64,000 nt of DNA from Gibbula magus (Eukaryota; Mollusca; Gastropoda; Trochida; Trochidae): assembly GCA_936450465.1 (NCBI GenBank), contig OW388301.1:18705523-18769522 (forward strand), read 5' to 3'. The position numbers and the translations under genes are program-made. Each line of letters starts with the position of its first letter. Within the stretch, counting starts at the first letter, position 1. Positions 1-11,883 of this stretch are shown here, one piece after another. Below the pieces are notes generated by a model. It did no database searches and was not told the origin of the DNA. It was given only the letters and a program-made list of their open reading frames with translations.

Positions 1-162
1 TCATTGGGTATTGAGAGACATCCGTATTACGCGGTCTATCACTCGTCACAGTACCACAACGTCTTCACTCGGTGCCGGGGCCAATGAAGGTCACATTAAA
101 TACTGACGGCAAGGTAGAATGCTGAAGAATACTGTTAACCAATGAATACATTCACACATAAC

Positions 163-279
163 ACGTCAGTAGACAAGGCGGTTTCCCAGTTAAACCAACT
201 CAATTATCTGTTAATGGAATAATCTCTCAGAATTAGGAAACAGGATCAGTCATAGTCAGTCTATTTCCACTGGTCTACG
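163..279 (+). repeat. Dispersed repeat, also at 40444-40559
   Basis: This stretch matches 40444-40559 over its length with scattered substitutions. Both begin ACGTCAGTAGACA and end in a CAGTCTATTTCC stretch. No coding potential or terminal repeats are seen. It may be a fragment of an old element or an old local duplication. The rest of 1-620 shows nothing recognisable. Confidence 0.6.
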
Positions 280-635
280 TGCCCAATAATTGTCACAATA
301 AGATATATCAGAGGGTTAGGCAGACACTGTGCAAAGTATGTATCAAGCTGGCATCACAATTTGCGTTATTTACTGCAAATCAGAATAATTGATACCGGTA
401 TATGGTTATATAATCAGCCAAAACGTGTAGTAATATGTATTATAGTTCAGTATAACAGACACGAGTATCATTATTTCTGCATGATCATTGTATGTATTGT
501 ATGTATGCTATACTGAACAATCATCATGGAGCTCTGCTTAACAGTTTTCAAGATCTGATCTGGAAGTGAAATTGTAAAAAGCCTTATCAGTTTTGCTCCG
601 GAAGCTACATGGAAATAGCTAATAAGGAAAGAAAG

Positions 636-905
636 TCTCTACACATGATGATTGTTTCACATACCATGTTTCACTGAGCTAGGCCTTGCAGTTTTTTAGT
701 TCTGGTCCTGAAACGAAAATTTAAACGGCTAGAAATAAAATTCAAAAGAAGTCGAAAACTCCCAAAAGGCACAACTACACATGATGAATGTTCGACATGA
801 TACCAAGTTTAAATGAGCAAGGAATTACGGTTTATAAGTTATTGTCTAGAAAGGAAACCCGGACGGACTGACGGATAGACGGACAGAAGTAATTTCCATA
901 TCCCC
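636..905 (+). repeat. Pearl-like element: two diverged monomers plus ACGG-type tract
   Basis: Two related monomers begin CTACACATGATGA at 636 and 774, about 138 bases apart. They are followed by a GGACGGACTGACGGATAGACG tract near 863-885. Short tandem cores next to an ACGG-type microsatellite are typical of mollusc pearl elements, which belong to the Helentron-associated nonautonomous group. The same layout recurs at 36601-37620 and around 27420-31085. The family name is an inference from layout only. Confidence 0.5.
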
Positions 906-1240
906 CCGACAACTTTCAATGACGATCAGCAACAATGTTTGCATCGAGGTATATGTACCTGCGTCTTTTTGGATCTTAATTAAATTACGATTTAACCCTA
1001 ATTCAGACTTGATATTACATGTGTTTTATCTAACTTGGTATGTCATTGATCAAGTGCGCCTTAATAGCTAAATAACTAACACAAAGTAGTGTAATACGTT
1101 CACTTGGGACTACAATTAATTTGAAAATAATGTTGGTTTCTTTTTCTTAGAGAATTCATTTAAACCTATTCCTTCAAATGGTTTGTATATATGGCTCTAA
1201 CACCTGATTATGTGTGAGCTGTCAGTTTCGATTACTTACA
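906..1240. other. Intergenic, nothing recognised
   Basis: AT-rich sequence without a convincing open frame, splice-bounded exon or repeat partner elsewhere in the window. Confidence 0.5.
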
Positions 1241-1366
1241 CAGGACAAAAAGTGGTGGAATCCATTCTCCGGAACTATCCGGATTCTCCAAAATATTGGT
1301 GGATCCTGGCGAATCCGAAGGTTTACGGAAGGATCCGGCAAGCGGATTCCACCACTTTTTGTCCTG
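1241..1366. mobile_element. 126-bp MITE with perfect 23-bp terminal inverted repeats
   Basis: The left arm (1241-1263) starts CAGGACAAAAAGTGGTGG. The right arm (1344-1366) is its exact reverse complement over all 23 bases. The interior is only about 80 bases and contains several GGATCC/GGATTC half-palindromes. An open frame runs across it, but it is a by-product of the palindrome. No clear target-site duplication is visible, so the superfamily is not assigned. Confidence 0.75.
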
Positions 1367-2257
1367 AGTTAAAAATCGAACTTTTGATTCCAATTTCACT
1401 TGAATGATCTCAATGAAACGTCAACGGTAATTTACCAAGGTTGCTTTATCACATCCCAAGTATTAATGGACGCATTAAACATTTTTTTGGAATGATACAT
1501 GTATGATAATGTATATATAATGTATGTTTATATACTGTATTCAGAGAATTTTGTCAAATGAGACTAAGTGCAACCACTCCAGCCACACAGAATAGTGCAT
1601 GGTCAACGCACATGCTAATTGTTTTTCTACTCGATGTACTCTTTTTCAGAGGAAAAGAGTTCTTTAGCACTTGAGTGATGGACAGGTTTAAGGCGAGCGC
1701 TGCTGAACGTCTACCCTATGAGGAGTACAAGACAATGTTTCCTCATAACACATGATATATAGATAGCGAATATTTCATTGTTTTTGCCAAATATCATTAC
1801 TGTCTCAGTGGGAAAGACTTCGGAATATTTTAATGAGTGGCGCAAAAATATAATCAACGTTCAATTGAAGGTACAAAATGTATGTCATGTGCCATAGTTA
1901 GATTATCATCTATACCATATATTGCATTAAGTATGCTGCCCTTTGTAAAAAGCCAGGATTATTATTCAGTTGCAATGTTATTAGTTCTAGTGTACAGAAA
2001 GTCGACCCCGTATGCCTAAAGCACATTCAGATTGATTAAATGTAATTTATTGAAGTACGTGATGGACGGTTGTCAAGTTGTCAACTATAAACGTGATGAT
2101 AAACCAATGCATGTAAGTAGCAGCAACAGGAGCATCAGGTATATCATTACAAATATAAAAGAGAGGATTTACAATGGACAGGTAATTGTCAGCTTCATTG
2201 TATGTTCAGTTTAAAGGATCATTATTATAAACACGATCGTACATAGCTTTTTTCAAA
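1367..2257. other. Intergenic, nothing recognised
   Basis: AT-rich, with only short chance frames at 1837-2214 that lack family resemblance or splice context. Confidence 0.5.
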
Positions 2258-2773
2258 TTAAAGGCGCTGTGGCACGTTTTTCTTACTGAAATAAAGAGCT
2301 CTCTACTTAATACTCCTGAATCAATACAAATAACTCTTAAACTAAAGTACATGGTTTCGTTCAGCCATGCGAGTCCATTTCCCACCGAGTGGCCATGGTG
2401 ATGTGTTCGCATTAAAATTGCCGCTCGAAGGTAGTTCAAGTGGTCTGACTGATGTAGTGATACCTAAACACTCAAAGTAAAGTTTTTAATATTATGCAAT
2501 GGTGGAATGGTCAACTACCTTGCTCTCTGAACTCTAAAAGTATCTTGAGACCTACACATCTACCGCTCACACTGAAGAATTCCACACCACTGTAGATTCA
2601 TACGTCATGCCATTTACTTTGAACAGGAATAACCGTTTTCAATGCATACGGCTTATCAGGTCGTGTAATGAGATGTTTTACCGTTAATGTATCAATATAT
2701 TGCAAAAACATTAATAATAAATGACAAATTTGAGAAAACATAATTTGCAAAAAATGTGTTACAGCGCGTTTAA
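2258..2773 (-). mobile_element. TTAA-ended MITE, inverted diverged copy
   Basis: The left end reads TTAAAGGCGCTGTGGCACG and the right end is the inverted counterpart ending CGCGTTTAA. Both resemble the TTAAAGGGGC termini of the copy at 3506-3867. Interior blocks match that copy in reverse orientation, for example the GTACATGGTTTCG stretch near 2348. TTAA at both ends fits a TTAA-targeting element such as piggyBac or Kolobok. It has no coding sequence. Confidence 0.6.
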
Positions 2774-3505
2774 AAACATCAACCATATTTGAGGAGTAAC
2801 AAATGGCTTGCTCATGCAGAATGCATGCAATAACACTTGTGGGGAATACTTTGAATCTACTGAGAATAGTTGTACTAAATGGATGTTATTAAGACCCTGC
2901 CAACCACGTGCTATTTGGGGAAATGGCACGATATTTTTGTAAATATGGATAAGTTCCTCTCAATTGATACCCAAAAAGAAAAACACATTTTCTAAGTTTC
3001 ATCACTACGAAATTTGCTTTAATATGCCGATTCTATGCATATGCATACACCTTACCTTTGTATGGATGAGAAACAATGATAATGTGTAACAGTTCATTCA
3101 TTTAATATGGGAAAGAGAAAACGTACCATATCTTGTAAGATTGATCCCTTCAGTGGTTTCTCCGTCAACATTCTCAGGTCAATGGGTAGGAACTTATGTT
3201 TTATCTGTAAGAGTAAACGAACTATATCAATGGTCAGACAGTGCCAAGATTGTCTATTGTAAACGATGTTTTCATGTATGACCAGCTTTGTGGTCAGTCG
3301 GTGCGGACGTGTTATGATTGAATACTTTAAGAACTGTTTTCATGTTTGATTAGCTTTTTGGTCAGTACATGGGAACATGTGTTTTCTCCATTAAGTTTAC
3401 ATTAAATGCTAAGTTATGAGAAATAAACTTAGGTCACTTATAATCCACTTTTGAAGCAAACATCTCACCTCTGCACAAATTGCGACACCTTTGTCTTATT
3501 TTTTT
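2774..3505. other. Intergenic, nothing recognised
   Basis: No supported gene or repeat. Frames present are short and unsupported. Confidence 0.5.
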
Positions 3506-3867
3506 TTAAAGGGGCTGTAGCACGTTTTTGCAAATTTTATTGTTTCAAATTTCCCATTTATAATGATAGTTTATGTCATTTAAATCAACTTAAAAGGGTA
3601 AAACATCTTATTACACAAACCAATTATCCGTAGTGGTAATAATGATGTTGCGTATAAAGCAAACATTGCATGGCGGCCATTTTATTGTGAACACAATTTA
3701 TTATTTCGAATTAAAAAAACGATTCCCTTGGCTTAACCGAACCATGTACACTCATTTTCAACTTGATATTTCGAAGAGGGAATGGTGTTTTACGATTGGT
3801 GACATTATTTTTCAAATACATTTCATCGACTTATTTGAGCGAAAAAAACGTGCTACTGCCCCTTTAA
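3506..3867 (+). mobile_element. TTAA-ended MITE, best-preserved copy
   Basis: It starts TTAAAGGGGCTGTAGCACG and ends with the inverse ending GCCCCTTTAA, giving inverted repeats of roughly 28 bases. It aligns along its whole length with 41623-41963 and in reverse with 2258-2773. An isolated right end sits at 33716-33744. The 80-residue frame inside is not a gene: it reads through one terminal repeat and has no homologue that I recognise. Confidence 0.75.
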
Positions 3868-6629
3868 GTAAGTGAAGGTTCGGATGAGATGATGATTGAA
3901 ATTCAGTCTAATATCAGCAAGGGTTTCAATCGACTTCACAGATAATAGAAATTCATATTTCCTGTCGCCATGGTGTAAGTGACACATGCTTGATGTAAAA
4001 TTTGATTTATTTGCAAAATGTTCATAACTGTTTATTTCACATTAAATTTTCAAGTGAATGTTGAGTCATTTTCATCGAATAAACACCTGGACGTGATAGT
4101 GAAATGATTAAATGATGTAAAATTTGATTTATCTGTAAAATAAAACATTAACGTTTTTATACAGAAATATATATTTTATATATGTGTAATCATCATCATC
4201 ATCGTAGTAAACTAATAATATTGTTTAATGTGTAAAACCGTAAAAGAAATAACAATAAATTCAGACTTTGAAATTTAAGAGATACACTTTCGGCTGATTT
4301 GATCAAACAATTTCATGTGACAGGTTTTCTCATAAACACGAAATTGACATTTGAAAAGGATGACCTTCATACTTCGAAGTTTATACAATATAACCCGCAG
4401 GACTACTTTATCACTCTAAAGACCTTCAAAAAAGAATTATATTTGTTTTTTGATTAAAATTCAAATGAAAACAGCATGTTAGAACCATAAATGTAATCTT
4501 TTATATATTTCCTGCGAACTTCGTTTTGCGCATGGTGACACATGAGCGATGCAGTACTATATTGGGCAGAGCTTAACGCCTGATCTAAGACAAGACTAAA
4601 CATGTGTTTAATATGTATGCACTGTATTAGTTTTGCATTTATTTTCTTTTTTTAAATTTTATTTACAGATGGAAACTTCTCTTGAATTGCAACGTTTGCA
4701 TTTATAAGGAATGGATTTCATAATTGGTTTGTTCACTGACAAGCTATGGCATTTATACCAGTTTAACTTGCACTTTTCAAACCGTTTATAAACTAGTGAA
4801 TAAACGTATTATGAAATCTAAATCTTAAATTTTAGATATTGATCATGTGTTTTCCAAAAATGTAACTTGAAATGGAACATAATCTAAATATGAATTATAT
4901 ACACGTTTATGACGAGATTGTCAGTAAACAAATTATCTAGACAGCAATGTTTGACTGTCAAAACATTCAATTACCATTTCTATCCAACCTCTCTGGAGCA
5001 AGCGAGTGACCGATCTTTCAAGTATCACCTTATCATGTTTATTCTTTATCTACAACTGAAGTATCAACAGGGTCTGTATATTTAACTTCAAGTATTTCTG
5101 TACACGACCGAATTCGAAGTCAATGTCATTATGTGATATCTCCAAGGTAAACAAAGAAATGAATAAGTTATAAATAATATGAAGTCTTTTTCCATTTGCT
5201 TTGTCGGTCAGAGACATTATTTGTATGTGCTGATAGGATCGCTTACGATTACGTTCCTTTTGATAAAAACAATAAGGTTCAACTTGCATTGCAATTTCGT
5301 TTTAACTGAATATGTGCATGCATTATGCTCAATGCAAAAGTTAATTATAATGAAAATGTGTATAACTGTCCTACAGACACATTCAAAAGTAAAACTATAT
5401 CCTTATTTGTCTTTAATACCATTCACCTAGCTACACTCACATCAGTTACTACAACAAGCAAATATCTATGTTCTGATCTCTATTTTCAAATGTGTAGATA
5501 ACGTTAAGACTAATTGAAAAAGTGTTTATTATCTTAATACTGACACTTGTGACTGTATGTATGTGGTTTAGTAGACAGGGTAATATTTACATATACATGA
5601 CTTAGAATTAGAGATAAGTTAGTAATATGAGCGAGATGACTTAATGTCAATCCCTGTTAATCCAACACGAATGATAAATCATGTACAACAAATCTCCCAC
5701 GACATGCACTGTAATACGCCTATATAAATGCAAATAACTGGCATAGCTTGATCATGAATTTTTTAAGACAGTCTACGGTACATGTACAAATATGATTGGA
5801 AACGAATGACCATGAAATGAAAAATTAAAATCGATTATATATTTCATAATCAACATCGTGGTTCTGGTATTGATGAAGTAGTTTGGCAGAAACATGTGAT
5901 GTATCTGCTAGTAGCGTCAGCTCATTAGGACGAGGATATTTAAATTAGTTGTCTATTTAGCTTAAAAGCCACAATCCTGTGAACATATTTTTAAATCCTG
6001 CACCCATGCAACCCTTGATATACTGGAGGAAACATGGGGCATGCAACAAGCATTTTCGTTATTCTTCCTCAAAACCGAATTGCACTCGGAAAAAGTAACA
6101 GGAAAAACAGTAACGGAAAAAAGTAACAGTTTTTTTTATGTTATAGCCCACTTGGTGGAGAAGCATTACCAATTGCAGAATGGCGCCCATTCGACCCTGA
6201 TTATTAATGATTGAAGTGATGTACTTTGTACATGTTTGTACATATCCCTGGCTAAGAGAGACATTGAATAAAAGTCACAGGGACCCCATCCTCTGTCTGT
6301 GTTAATCTACACACTAAACTGTTACATCGTTGAATGATCTCATGGTTAAGCCTGTGGAACTACAGAGTTTCTCCGCTCCTTTTAACTATACGAATGAAAA
6401 CTAAATGTTGTTCACCTTGAAGTGATGATACACTTAAGTTTTATGTTATCATTATACTTTATTTATAAAATGCGTCAATGCAAATTCTGACCATTGTATA
6501 ACATAAGCAAAATATCCACTTATGTTTTATAGCACACATTCGTTCTTGAAGATCCTGACGTCCTTTAAAATCATAAAATAGATCATTAACTTCAACAGCA
6601 ATGTTTCACACTCCTCCTGAAGGAGACCT
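3868..6629. other. Intergenic, nothing recognised
   Basis: About 2.8 kb of AT-rich DNA with an ATC microsatellite near 4190-4203. Overlapping short frames near 5050-5430 lie on opposite strands and show no domain, splice context or codon signature. Confidence 0.5.
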
Positions 6630-6690
6630 GGACCCATATTTTCGAAGCTCTCTTAGCTCTTAACTAAGGCAGCTTCGAAAATATTGGCCC
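6630..6690. repeat. Imperfect fold-back
   Basis: GGACCCATATTTTCGAAGCT on the left pairs with AGCTTCGAAAATATTGGCCC on the right around an 8-14 base loop. This looks like a solo MITE-type hairpin. No target-site duplication was identified. Confidence 0.5.
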
Positions 6691-6770
6691 TGGTAATTGG
6701 AGTCTATGATAATAGATGCTTGAATAGAAAGAAAGGCCAACATTGAACTGTATTCTAAAGAACACAAATA

Positions 6771-8001
6771 CAGTCAGATCTCGATAATCAGAAAACATCA
6801 AAAACGTTCGGATAGTGAAATGTTCGGACTACTGAAATGAACCAAACAAGATGGATTTGATAACCTTTGAATCCACAGACAGACGAGAACGCATTTAGAA
6901 TATCAAATGAGTTTGACACGCAAGATATTTATAACTATCACACAAAATGAGAAATTTCAATATATTACAATCACAAACTACTGACACACAATGTAAAACA
7001 TTACAATTTATTGTAATCACAAACTAATGACACGTTCAACTCCTGTGTTAACCCACTGTCATTGAAATTTACCGATCCAATCAGTGTGATGATCGGTTGT
7101 CAACGGATTAATGAAGCAGAAATAGTTGTAATTAACCAATCCGTTACGGCTAATTGGCGTTCTGATTCGGATACTGAATCATTAACTGAACTGAACTTAA
7201 TTCAAGAACTCAGGCTAAAAACAGCAGCATAAGAGGTACATAAAACATATAGTCATTGATACAATATACAATATAATAGGTATGTACAGCTGGTGTTTTC
7301 AGTAAAGGTACATATGATTATAAAAGCTATTTCTTGAACAAAGGCATAATGATTTTACAATTTTTTAGAGTTTTCTTAAAGTTCCTAGCTGATTAGAATT
7401 AAATAAAATATACATTGTGTACATATTTGGCCTATTGTAATAATATTTGCGAATATAGTTTTCTCTTTCTGATTGTAATTTAGGACAAACAAATAAATAA
7501 TGAAATTCGTCCCCAAGATCGTTTAAATGACAAAGAGTTCATTTTCTTTCATGAACTGGGATATTTTTCCATCTACCGGTCTCGATTGGCAGAAAGTGAT
7601 TAGCTATTCGAAATCTTAACAAGTTATTGTAATTAAACAAATGTAGGTATTGTTCAAACTGGAGAGATGGATTTTTAAAGATATTGTATATAGTTGCTTT
7701 GGAAGAATTTTCAATTGTTGATGACTAATTTTGTTGAAAAATATCTTTTAATTTGCTTTTAACTACAGATTTTAGCCAAATGGTACATTTAGAATTTTGA
7801 GATGTCCAAGATCATCAAAAAATCGTTTGATATAAACATGACCATTTATGTGAACATTTGCCGAAGATAAATTCATTAATTAACGGATAAATGAATCAAC
7901 ATTTAATGAGTTTATATAGAGATAAGTTTGGTTGCAGCTTGCTACTGTTCGGACACTGCGAGATTCGGATTATCGGTGGCCGGACTATCGCGGCTTGACT
8001 G
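6771..8001. mobile_element. Pogo/Tigger-like nonautonomous DNA transposon, 1.2 kb
   Basis: The left end CAGTCAGATCTCGATAATC and right end GGACTATCGCGGCTTGACTG are inverted relatives, flanked by TA on both sides (6769-6770 and 8002-8003). A second internal motif, GATTCGGATTATCGGTGG, lies just inside the right end. The CAGTC...CTCGATAATCCG style is typical of pogo/Tigger ends in the Tc1/mariner superfamily. The interior has no long frame. The 177-bp element at 15185-15361 is an internally deleted relative. Confidence 0.7.
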
Positions 8002-8394
8002 TAGGATTGTATAATATCAAATTAATGTCTAAAATAGATAATATCTGGTAGCAACAGACTGAGGTCTAACACTATAACATTGAAGGGGATAAAGCCAACA
8101 TAGTTTTTCAAAATCTAGTATTTATTAGTATTTCAAATCTTTCTCACAATTGTTTAAACATATTTTATTTCAGAAAGAAAAGGGATTGGCAATCAATAGG
8201 CTTATATCAATGCCGCTCCCGCTCCTCACAATTGTGACGGCCTACATACAATTAATCCGCAATGCATTGATAAAGACATTTTTGAAAGAATGCTTTTGAA
8301 TGTCCTGTCTAACCATAACATAATGTCAGATCTGTGGTGACTTATCTTAGCTTAAATATTGTTATTGATCATTGTACTATACATGTTATTGACA

Positions 8395-9180
8395 TGGTGT
8401 TTGGTTACAGCTAGTCATTAATGTCAAGGTATTGAATGAAATTTTTGTTAAATTGTCTATGTTCATCCTATTAATGATTATGTCAGAGTAAGAATGAAAG
8501 GGTTTCTCTAAATATATATCAAACCATTTAATGAGGATTGGCGTAGGTTTGGATGACATTAATTCAGAGATAATGTGCTTGTTTTGAACGACTATTTATG
8601 GAATGATTGATTGCATAAGCTTTTGATCAAATATATGCATTCTTTTTAATGAACATATTTGGAATGTGATGATATAAACTTGATATTCATACTGAAAACA
8701 ACTTGTATAATTGTCAATTCGTTGCAATACCTGACAGTTTATTGATCTTATGCAACAACCATCGCATGTAAAGAATCCATGATTGGTGTGTAACATGTGT
8801 GCATCATTTATGCAAAGAACATTGACAAATTCCTCAAGCCAGTGAACGAACATAATATAGAATATATGCTCATAGGCAAAAGTACTGCGCGTGACTCTCT
8901 GTCTTATGATAGCCTAATGAACTCATTTTCCTCAACCTTCCTCTAAAAACAGCTCGCCGAAATATGGTCTGTCAACATTCGATAATTTGCATTATTTTCT
9001 ATTGAAAAATGGAATTTTGTACAACGTGTTGTATCAGTTGCCTTCACGACGGCCACTGATTTTGTATCACATTCTTAAACATGGTATTGTTGTTTTTGTT
9101 TTCATCAAAAACGGCAGGTGGGAAACACGAATGATGCTTGAATGTTGAATATTTTAACGCGAAGTTGCACGCCCATTTAA
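8395..9180. repeat. Old segmental duplication, left arm part 1 (matches 45995-46764)
   Basis: Collinear similarity to 45995-46764, roughly nine bases in ten by eye with small indels. It ends abruptly where the Crypton-like insertion begins and resumes at about 11884. Short frames here (for example 8596-8853, minus strand) are conserved only as DNA and are not genes. The 8002-8394 gap to the left holds nothing recognised. Confidence 0.75.
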
Positions 9181-9187
9181 GGTGAGG

Positions 9188-9285
9188 ATAACATACAAGT
9201 AACCGTACATTCGTGAAAAAGAATGTACGAGCCGCGGAGCGGCGAGTTCATTGTTTTCACGAATGTACGGTTACGCGTATGTTAT
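9188..9285. repeat. Long hairpin at the left end of the Crypton-like element
   Basis: Arms of 32 bases (9188-9219 and 9254-9285) pair at 30 positions around a 34-base loop. The core is GTAACCGTACATTCGTGAAAA. The loop itself contains the near-palindrome GAGCCGCGGAGCGGCGAG. It lies within eight bases of the inferred left junction, so it could be part of the recombination site or a nested fold-back. Confidence 0.8.
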
Positions 9286-9459
9286 CTGACTTAAAATACA
9301 GCCTCCGTATAAGAATGGTTTAGAATAGTCTGATTTTGGTTTTAGGAGAATAATACTCACATTGCATGGACTTTAATTACATACAAGACGTATTTCAATA
9401 TATAATTCCTAAAAAACCTTTGAGATGCCCCCAACCTTGCAACCCGTACATTATTAATG

Positions 9460-9678
9460 CACGTGAAAGTTGTTTTTTAGGCCCGTTGTAACCATCTTAC
9501 TAGAACACGTGCAACGTAATCATCTAGCCAGTACATTCTTAATGCACGTGTAAGCTGTTTAAATCATGCGCGTCGTAAAGCTCTTGCTAGAACATTCTGA
9601 AAGCACGTGCAATGTAACAACTAGCCAGTACATTCTTAATGCACGTGTTATCCTTGCCAAATGGTCTAAATGCACGTG
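9460..9678. promoter_or_regulatory. Array of six CACGTG palindromes upstream of the recombinase gene
   Basis: CACGTG occurs at 9460, 9506, 9545, 9604, 9642 and 9673, with a CATGTG variant near 9712. The sites sit in imperfect repeats of about 45 bases sharing a CATCTAGCCAGTACATTCTT-type core. CACGTG is the classic E-box for bHLH-zip factors such as MYC/MAX and USF. The array ends about 60 bases before the TATA box, so it is well placed as a promoter element. Which protein binds it is unknown. Confidence 0.7.
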
Positions 9679-9737
9679 CGACATAACCATCTAGCCAACA
9701 CATTCTTTCTGCATGTGCAAAACGGATATTGATTTGG

Positions 9738-9745
9738 TATAAAAG
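9738..9745 (+). promoter_or_regulatory. TATA box of the Crypton-like recombinase gene
   Basis: TATAAAAG lies 30 bases before the first ATG of the recombinase frame at 9775. This implies a very short 5' leader and supports the choice of 9775 over the upstream non-ATG extension to 9751. Confidence 0.65.
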
Positions 9746-9774
9746 GGACGTTGTCTCAGTTGAACTTAGACATT

Positions 9775-11688
9775 ATGTATGGCAATTTTGATGTCGAGTG
9801 GGACGAGATGGCCGAATATCCTCACTTCGAAGACATTTCGTCCGACGATGATGACGTTTTATCACAAGCAACCAAACAAATTGAAGAATCGTATTTAAGC
9901 AAACGTTCGACTGTGACAAAGGATTTTTCATCGGGTGATGACGAAATGTTATCACAGGGTGCAAGCCAAATTGAAGAAAGATACGGACGGTTTGCTGTGC
10001 CAAAAAGTGAAAATGAAATGACTTTATTGAGCAAACGACAGTAAGTTTAGTTACCGTTTACAGTTCTTATCGCAATCATAAGTATTTTTTTAAAAGTTAA
10101 TTTGTATTGAAGCAAGTGATTGTAAGTTTATTTACAATTTCCAACATAACTACTCTTTATCATTAGTGTTTGCAACATTTTTACGATTTTGAAATTCGAA
10201 ATTACGAAATTGAAATACAGCAGTGACGTCATTCGACCTTTTGTTATAAGTTTCAACGAAAATATGTGAATTTAGTACAAATTTGACAGTAGTTATTTTA
10301 ACAAAAGGTGATAATGATATTGTCTATTTTCCAGATTATCTGAAAGTACAAAGAACAAGTACAAATGGGCTGTCAAGACATACAAAGATTGGGTCGAAAA
10401 TAGGAATGCTGTAGCGAAGCGTCAAGGAACGGGACCGATTTTCAAAGTTAATTTGGAAGGTATGACTGTGTGTGAGATGAACATCGCTCTCAGTAGATTT
10501 ATAACTGAAGTCCGAAAAGTGAACGGAACTGATTACCCTGGATCCACGCTGTACGAAATGTTGACGTCGATCCAGCTGTACTTGGAACAATGTGATGTTG
10601 AAGTAAATTTTTTCTCTGAACCAATGTTTAATCAGTTAAAACATACACTGGATTCTGTAATGCGACAACGATCTGTTGATGGAATCGGTACTTCCAGACG
10701 CCAAGCTCAAGTCATCAGCGCGGAAGAGGAAAACTTGATGTGGAACAAGAATGTTCTTGGAAGTGAGAACCCACAGCAGTTGCAGAACACAGTTCTGTAT
10801 CTCCTTGGAATCAACTTTGCCCTAAGAGCAGCAAAAGAACACAGAGCTTTGCGACTGCAACATTCACAACTGAGTCTGACAACTGACTCTAGAGGGAAAA
10901 CTGTACTGCGCTATACAGAAGATGTTTCTAAAGCACGACATGGAGGACTGAAACACAGAAAAAAATTACAGAAAGTTGTCGATGCCTACCCAAATGAATC
11001 TGATCGCAGTCGATGTGTTGTGACACTGTATAAGAAATATGTCAAACTGTGGTAAGCATTGCATTTTAAATCCATCCAAATGCACTCAATTTAATTTGTT
11101 TAAATCTTAAGTGTTCAAAACGAACATTAGCCAATCTAATCTGTAAAAAATGCTATTTTGTTCTGCGTAGCCAAAACTGAATAAAATAAATTGATAATGT
11201 ATGGTTCCTTCAGTTCATGTTCATAAAATTAAAAAACCATGATAATATATCAAGACTGATTTTCTGTTCTTCTTTTCAGTCCCCCTGGCGCTAAGGACTT
11301 TTATTTGAGACCATTGACCAAACCACGCCCAGGACAGTGGTATGGTGCTGCACCGTTAGGAGTACACACTATAGCTTCAACAGTGTCGAAAATGGCAGCC
11401 GCTGCTGGATTATCAGGATTCAGAACAAATCATTCTTTGAGAGCAACTGCAGCGACCCGATTGTATCGTCAAAATGTAGCTGAGCAACTCATAAAGGAAA
11501 CAACTGGCCATTCTTCAGATGCAGTGCAAGCATACAAAAGAACATCTGAAGAACAGAAGGAAGCTGTCAGTCGCGTTCTTCAGTGCCAAGGTCAGGGTCC
11601 CATGGATACCGGAACAGTCGCCGTGGAGAAGGATGATAATCGTAAAAGCTGCACTTTCAGCATCACTTGCAAAGTCGACGTTTTGTAA
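9775..11688 (+). CDS. Crypton-type tyrosine recombinase (DUF3504-like), three exons
   Basis: Exons 9775-10040, 10335-11051 and 11280-11688 join in frame across GT-AG introns to 463 residues with no internal stop. The N-terminal exon is acidic and holds two copies of an SS(D/G)DD..LSQ..xQIEE(S/R)Y module. Exon 2 carries the first catalytic arginine (about R253, in LGINFALRAAKEHRAL). The exon 2/3 junction gives the KLCPPGAKDFYLRP stretch typical of DUF3504 proteins. Exon 3 supplies H379-x-x-R382 (NHSLRATAATRLY), H405 (TTGH) and the nucleophile Y413 (AYKR), in the order and spacing of tyrosine recombinases. The enzyme would cut and rejoin DNA in the nucleus through a 3'-phosphotyrosine. Vertebrate KCTD1, ZMYM and QRICH1 carry domesticated relatives. 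An ATTAAA lies just after the stop at 11701. The reading frame looks intact; whether it is active or domesticated cannot be told from sequence. Confidence 0.85.
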
Positions 11689-11883
11689 AACCTTGCTTGA
11701 ATTAAAAGTTCCAATCTCATTTTGTCTGTTGTCTTTTTTCTATGAAAATAGCGTTATTCATTCAAATATAGAGATTGTTGTAGGGACCATCTCAAACATT
11801 AATATTGCTTATTTTCACTGTAAAACAGTAGATTCCTGAAGGATAATGTACAATCGAAATAATAGAGTGACGTCACTGCTGTA

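Larger units (their letters stand above)
9181..11883 (+). mobile_element. Crypton-like tyrosine-recombinase element, about 2.7 kb
   Basis: The limits come from the paralogous arm. Sequence matching 46741-46764 stops at about 9180, and sequence matching 46768 onward resumes at about 11884, so this stretch is an insertion absent from the other copy. It carries its own TATA promoter, a three-exon tyrosine recombinase gene, a terminal hairpin and an array of CACGTG sites. No long terminal inverted repeats are present, as expected for Cryptons, which integrate by recombination. A TTTA(A) string occurs at both junctions and may be the short direct repeat. Confidence 0.75.
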
